Assembly (NCBI GenBank): GCA_028292245.1
Contig: JAQGMS010000143.1
Coordinates: forward strand, 1-40,065
Source of the DNA: Ramlibacter sp.
GTDB lineage: Bacteria; Pseudomonadota; Gammaproteobacteria; Burkholderiales; Burkholderiaceae_C
Reading direction: 5' to 3'
Length of the DNA stretch: 40,065 bases
Under the pieces are notes generated by a model. The model did no database searches, was not told the DNA's origin, and worked only from the letters and a program-made list of their open reading frames with translations. Position 1 is the stretch's first letter. Every line of letters begins with the position of its first letter. Position numbers and translations under genes: made by a program. Positions 36,767 through 40,065 of this stretch are shown piece by piece.

Positions 36767-38251
36767 CTACCGTGCGGGGCGGATCAGCAGGTACGTCGCT
36801 AACTCCCCCCGGCGCAGCAGCACCGGGATCGGCTTGGTCTTGTCGACCTTCGCCACCACCGAATCGAACTCCTTCACGCTGCCGATTTCGGTGTTGCCGA
36901 TAGCGACGATGATGTCGCCCTCCCGGATCCCCGCACGCGCCGCGGCGTCGGTCACGGCATCAACCTTCACGCCGCCCTTGAGCTTGAGTTCCTTCTTCTG
37001 GTCCGCACCCAGTTCGCTCACCGTGAGGCCGACAGACTGCGCGGCCGGCGAGCCCTTGGGCTTTTCTTCCTTCTCGGCAACCTTCTTCACGGGCTTTTCG
37101 GGCTCGAGCTCGGCGATCGTGACCGCGATGTCCTTGGAGCCGCCGCGACGAAACACGGTCATCGTGCCGCGCGTACCGGGCTTGGTATTGCCCACCAGGC
37201 GCTGCAGATCAGTCGCCTTTTCGATCACCTTGCCGTCGAACTTCGTGATGATGTCGCCTGCCTCGACGCCGGCCTTGTCCGCCGGCGAACCGGCCTCGAC
37301 GCTGCGCACCAGCGCGCCCTGCGGTTTGCCCAGGCCGATGGACTCCGCCACGTCCTTGGTGACTTGGTCGATCTGCACGCCGATGCGGCCGCGCGTGACG
37401 CGACCGGAAACGCGCAGCTGTTCGCTGACACGGATCGCCTCGTCGATGGGAATTGCGAAGGAGATGCCCATGAAGCCGCCGGAGCGCGAGTAGATCTGGC
37501 TGTTGATGCCCACCACTTCACCACGCATGTTGATCAGCGGCCCACCGGAGTTGCCCGGGTTGATCGCCACGTCGGTCTGGATGAACGGCACGTAGTCGCC
37601 AGTCTCGCGGCCCTTGGCGCTGACGATGCCGGCCGTCACCGTATTTTCCAGGCCGAACGGCGAGCCGATCGCCATCACCCATTCACCCACCTTGAGGCGG
37701 GCCACGTCACCGACCTTCACCGCCGGCAGGCCGGTGGCCTCGATCTTTACCACGGCAACGTCGGTACGCTTGTCGAAGCCGACGATCTTGGCCTTGAATT
37801 CACGCTTGTCGGGCAAGGTCACCAGCACCTCTTCGGCGCCATCCACCACATGCGCGTTGGTCATCACGAAGCCATCGGGCGTCAGGATGAAGCCCGAGCC
37901 CACGCCGCGCGGCTGCTGCTGGTCCTCGTCGGGCGCGGGCCGGTTGGGGCGGGGGGCCTGCCGCGGCGCACCAGGCACGCCGGGCATGGGCTGGCCGAAG
38001 AAGCGCCGGAAGAACTCCTGCATCTCTTCGTCCATGCCTCCGGGTGCCGCGCTGCTGCTGGCAGGGCGCGAACGCTCTAGCGTGCGGATGTTCACCACGG
38101 ATGGCCCCACCTGTTCGACCAGGTCGGTGAAATCGGGCAGCACCCGGGTCTGCGCCACAGCCGCGGGCGGAGCAAGCGCCATCGTGCCCGACACCGCCAG
38201 CGCGATGGCCACGCCGCATGCGCGCAATTTCATCGCATCGATCTTGAACAT
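36767..38251 (-). CDS. mucD: Periplasmic serine protease/chaperone DegP/MucD
   Basis: A periplasmic quality-control protease of the HtrA family. The protein is 494 residues. A signal peptide (about 1-33, ending AAVA-Q) precedes the protease domain. The triad is His134 (TNAHVV), Asp164 (KRTDVAVVKI) and Ser235 (NPGNSGGPL). Two PDZ domains follow, about 270-375 and 400-494, separated by a Lys/Glu/Pro-rich linker. AAAGG stands 6-10 bases ahead of the ATG at 38251, which supports this start over the ATG 18 bases later. It is last in the rpoE-rseA-mucB-mucD operon, and its product limits the misfolded-protein signal that activates sigma-E. A terminator follows. Confidence 0.95.
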   Translation of the reverse strand: MFKIDAMKLRACGVAIALAVSGTMALAPPAAVAQTRVLPDFTDLVEQVGPSVVNIRTLERSRPASSSAAPGGMDEEMQEFFRRFFGQPMPGVPGAPRQAPRPNRPAPDEDQQQPRGVGSGFILTPDGFVMTNAHVVDGAEEVLVTLPDKREFKAKIVGFDKRTDVAVVKIEATGLPAVKVGDVARLKVGEWVMAIGSPFGLENTVTAGIVSAKGRETGDYVPFIQTDVAINPGNSGGPLINMRGEVVGINSQIYSRSGGFMGISFAIPIDEAIRVSEQLRVSGRVTRGRIGVQIDQVTKDVAESIGLGKPQGALVRSVEAGSPADKAGVEAGDIITKFDGKVIEKATDLQRLVGNTKPGTRGTMTVFRRGGSKDIAVTIAELEPEKPVKKVAEKEEKPKGSPAAQSVGLTVSELGADQKKELKLKGGVKVDAVTDAAARAGIREGDIIVAIGNTEIGSVKEFDSVVAKVDKTKPIPVLLRRGELATYLLIRPAR

Positions 38252-38296
38252 ACCGACCTTTCAATCACAGGTAAATGCCGAGCCCGAATTGGGGGC

Positions 38297-39346
38297 TTAT
38301 TTGCGCCGCTCAAGGCTGAGCGCAAACGCCTTGAGCGTCTGCGGCGGCACTTCACCGACAGCGGTGAGCCACCAGTCCTGGATGCGCCGCGTGAGCGTCT
38401 GCGTCGCACCGCTGGAAAACAGGCCTTCATGAACATGGCGCTGCCGGTCGTAGGCCTCGACGAACAGCGACACGGCGGCCAAGCCATCGGAAAAGACCCA
38501 CTGCAACGTGCCATCCGGCGCCGGCGACACCGCCGGGCGCTTGTAGCAGCTGATGGGCTTGAACCCCGCCACTGCCGCTTTCATCTGCCAGCCTTCGGCC
38601 GCCGGGGTCGTCTTCACCGCTTCGGACTTTTCGACGCGCCAGCCCTCGGTGGCGCCCATCATCTGGCTGAGCTTTTCGATCCTGACCGGCGCGTCGAGTG
38701 CAAGCTCGGAAAAAGCCGCCTGCTCCAACACGTTGCCTTCCGGATCCACGGTTTGCAATTTGACGACCAAGCCGGTCTTTTTCTCGCTCCAGACGCGGTA
38801 GCCAAAACGCAGGTTGTCCTTGGGGGCCAGCTGGACGACGTCGGTCTCGAAGCCGGCAACCCGGTCGGCGCCCAGGCGGCGAGCGGCATAGAACTCCGGG
38901 ATCGAGCTGTCGGTGGACTTGAGAAGGTTCGGGAACAGCCCCAGCGACTCGCGCTTCTCGGTTCGCACCACCCGGCTTTCCGGCAGGAAGGTGACCACCT
39001 CTTCGTTGCGCCGGAAAGTCGAGCGTGGCGCGCCCGTGAGAGATTCCACCCGCTCGATCTGCTGGTCGCCGTCGCAGGCGTGCCAGATGCGGGCGCTGGA
39101 CATGCCCCCGTTGCTCGAAGAGACGACGAAGGTGCCGATATAGCTGCGCAAGCGCGAAGCCTCGTGCATGCGCACCAGCCATTCGCTGACACTGCGCTCG
39201 GCATGCCTGCCGTAGCCCGGCCCCGGCGGCGCCGGGATTGGGAGCGGGGTCTCGGCACCCGCGATGCCCAGCACGCCCAACGCGCAGAAGGCCGCGAAGC
39301 CGCGGCGGCCGGCGATGATCAGTTGTGGCGTGGCGAAATATCCCAT
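38297..39346 (-). CDS. rseB: Sigma-E regulatory protein RseB/MucB
   Basis: A periplasmic lipid-sensing partner that shields RseA from DegS-type cleavage. The protein is 349 residues. An N-terminal signal-like segment (FAAFCALGVLGIAGA, about 17-31) is followed by the MucB N-terminal LolA-like domain (SEWLVRMHEASRLRSYIGTFV) and the C-terminal domain that holds GWQMKAAVAGFKPIS. GNVLEQAAFSEL in the middle is a typical block. It lies 17 bases after rseA and 45 before mucD, in the order of the Pseudomonas algU-mucA-mucB-mucD operon. No mucC-like gene is present. Confidence 0.9.
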   Translation of the reverse strand: MGYFATPQLIIAGRRGFAAFCALGVLGIAGAETPLPIPAPPGPGYGRHAERSVSEWLVRMHEASRLRSYIGTFVVSSSNGGMSSARIWHACDGDQQIERVESLTGAPRSTFRRNEEVVTFLPESRVVRTEKRESLGLFPNLLKSTDSSIPEFYAARRLGADRVAGFETDVVQLAPKDNLRFGYRVWSEKKTGLVVKLQTVDPEGNVLEQAAFSELALDAPVRIEKLSQMMGATEGWRVEKSEAVKTTPAAEGWQMKAAVAGFKPISCYKRPAVSPAPDGTLQWVFSDGLAAVSLFVEAYDRQRHVHEGLFSSGATQTLTRRIQDWWLTAVGEVPPQTLKAFALSLERRK

Positions 39347-39363
39347 GCAATGCCTGGCCGCCC

Positions 39364-39951
39364 TCAGCGGATGGGTCCTTCGAACGTGGCATTGCGCAGG
39401 AACCCCGCAGGCATCTGCAGGGCGGAAGCCCCGCCAAGCTGGCGGTGCGCCGCCAGGAATTCGTCAAGGCGCGCGTCGCGGATCATCACGCCGCGCTCGC
39501 TTTCGGCCAGCACGGTGCTGCCCGGCACAGCAGCCAGTTGGCCCTGCTCGGGCTTGGCGGCAAGTCCGCCGACCACAGTCCAGCCCATCGCCGCGATCGC
39601 GGCAACCGATGCGAAGCCCGCCACCAGCTTCCAGCGAAAACTGGCGTCGTTGGCCGCCGCCGGCGATTCGGCCCGGCGGGCAGCGGCCAAGATAGCGCCA
39701 TCCGCAGCGACGGCCGAAAACCGTTGCTCCGCCTGCAGCCGCACCTGCAGGCGGCTCAGGAACGCCGTCGGCACCGTACCTGCGGCATGCTCGCCGGAAC
39801 GCAGCACGTCGCCGATCAGGTGGTAGGTATGCCACGTCTGTCGCGCCGACAGGTCGCTGGCAGCAAGCTCCACGCCGCGCGCGAACGCCTCGCCTTGAAG
39901 CTGGCCGTCCGCCAATGCCGAAATTAGTTCCTGCGTCTGCATCTTGTCCAT
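39364..39951 (-). CDS. rseA: Anti-sigma-E factor RseA/MucA-like
   Basis: A single-span inner-membrane anti-sigma factor. The protein is 195 residues from the ATG at 39951, which has GAGGTGA about 6 bases upstream; an in-frame start 8 codons earlier would overlap the rpoE end. The N-terminal domain begins with LISALADGQLQGEAF and contains ARQTWHTYHLIGDVLR, the sigma-binding pattern of this family. A transmembrane helix lies at about 107-130, with a periplasmic tail after it. It is placed between rpoE and rseB, 23 bases after rpoE. Confidence 0.92.
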   Translation of the reverse strand: MDKMQTQELISALADGQLQGEAFARGVELAASDLSARQTWHTYHLIGDVLRSGEHAAGTVPTAFLSRLQVRLQAEQRFSAVAADGAILAAARRAESPAAANDASFRWKLVAGFASVAAIAAMGWTVVGGLAAKPEQGQLAAVPGSTVLAESERGVMIRDARLDEFLAAHRQLGGASALQMPAGFLRNATFEGPIR

Positions 39952-39974
39952 CACATCACCTCGCCCCATCACCA

Positions 39975-40065
39975 TTACCAGCGCTTGCCCGACTGGTTTT
40001 CCAGCAAGGGCTTTATCCTGACCGAAATCGCCTCGCGCGCCCGGAAAATACGGGAGCGCACCGTG
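39975..40065 (-). CDS. rpoE: RNA polymerase sigma-E factor, 3' end (truncated by window edge)
   Basis: The last 29 complete codons of a frame running off the right edge and ending TAA at 39975-39977. The translation TVRSRIFRAREAI is the end of the sigma region 4 helix-turn-helix of RpoE/AlgU, followed by a short tail ending QSGKRW. With rseA and rseB directly behind it, this identifies the ECF sigma factor that drives the envelope stress response. The promoter and start lie outside the window. Confidence 0.9.
   Translation of the reverse strand, partial: TVRSRIFRAREAISVRIKPLLENQSGKRW

Overview
This 40-kb window is GC-rich chromosomal DNA whose gene content and order point to a betaproteobacterium of the order Burkholderiales, most likely Comamonadaceae-like. 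The leuD-leuB-asd-fimV-truA-trpF-trpB-trpA-accD block, the rpoE-rseA-mucB-mucD and lepA-lepB-rnc-era-recO-pdxJ-acpS-nagZ operons, and the PglF/NeuB-type sugar genes support this. The organism assignment is an inference from family recognition; no database was searched. No tRNA, rRNA, CRISPR array, insertion sequence or prophage gene was seen.

Region 1 (1-10323, plus strand) is core metabolism: the 3' end of leuD, then leuB (leucine), asd (lysine/threonine/methionine), fimV (polar pilus/motility hub), truA (tRNA pseudouridine), trpF-trpB-trpA (tryptophan) and accD (fatty acids). Region 2 (10334-11588) holds a convergent YggT-family membrane protein and a divergent Lon-N-domain protein.

Region 3 (11601-26847, minus strand) is the accessory part. 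Fourteen genes follow each other with gaps of at most 14 bases, most of them overlapping. In transcription order they encode a MurJ-like flippase, an HpcH/HpaI-type aldolase, a PglC-like phosphoglycosyl transferase, an AsnB-like amidotransferase, a GT-B-fold protein, a WbpG/PseA-type sugar amidotransferase with its own HisF and HisH, a CMP-nonulosonate synthetase, NeuB, NeuC, a PglD/NeuD acyltransferase, a CBS-domain/DegT aminotransferase fusion and a membrane-bound PglF/WbpM-type 4,6-dehydratase. Read as a pathway this gives UDP-GlcNAc -> 4-keto-6-deoxy sugar -> 4-amino sugar -> UDP-diNAc-bacillosamine -> 2,4-diacetamido-trideoxymannose -> legionaminic-type nonulosonic acid -> CMP-activated sugar. 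The HisH/HisF/WbpG-like trio probably converts an acetamido group to an acetamidino group. No polymerase, ligase or oligosaccharyltransferase is present, so the final glycan and its acceptor are unknown. This locus is the best candidate for undescribed biology.

Region 4 (26940-36261) returns to core genes: lysS on plus, then the minus-strand operon lepA-lepB-DUF4845-rnc-era-recO-pdxJ-acpS-nagZ. Region 5 (36262-36766) is an AT-rich 505-base intergenic stretch with two minus-strand intrinsic terminators, small hairpins and DnaA-box-like 9-mers. Region 6 (36767-40065, minus) is the envelope-stress operon: the rpoE 3' end, rseA, rseB/mucB and mucD.
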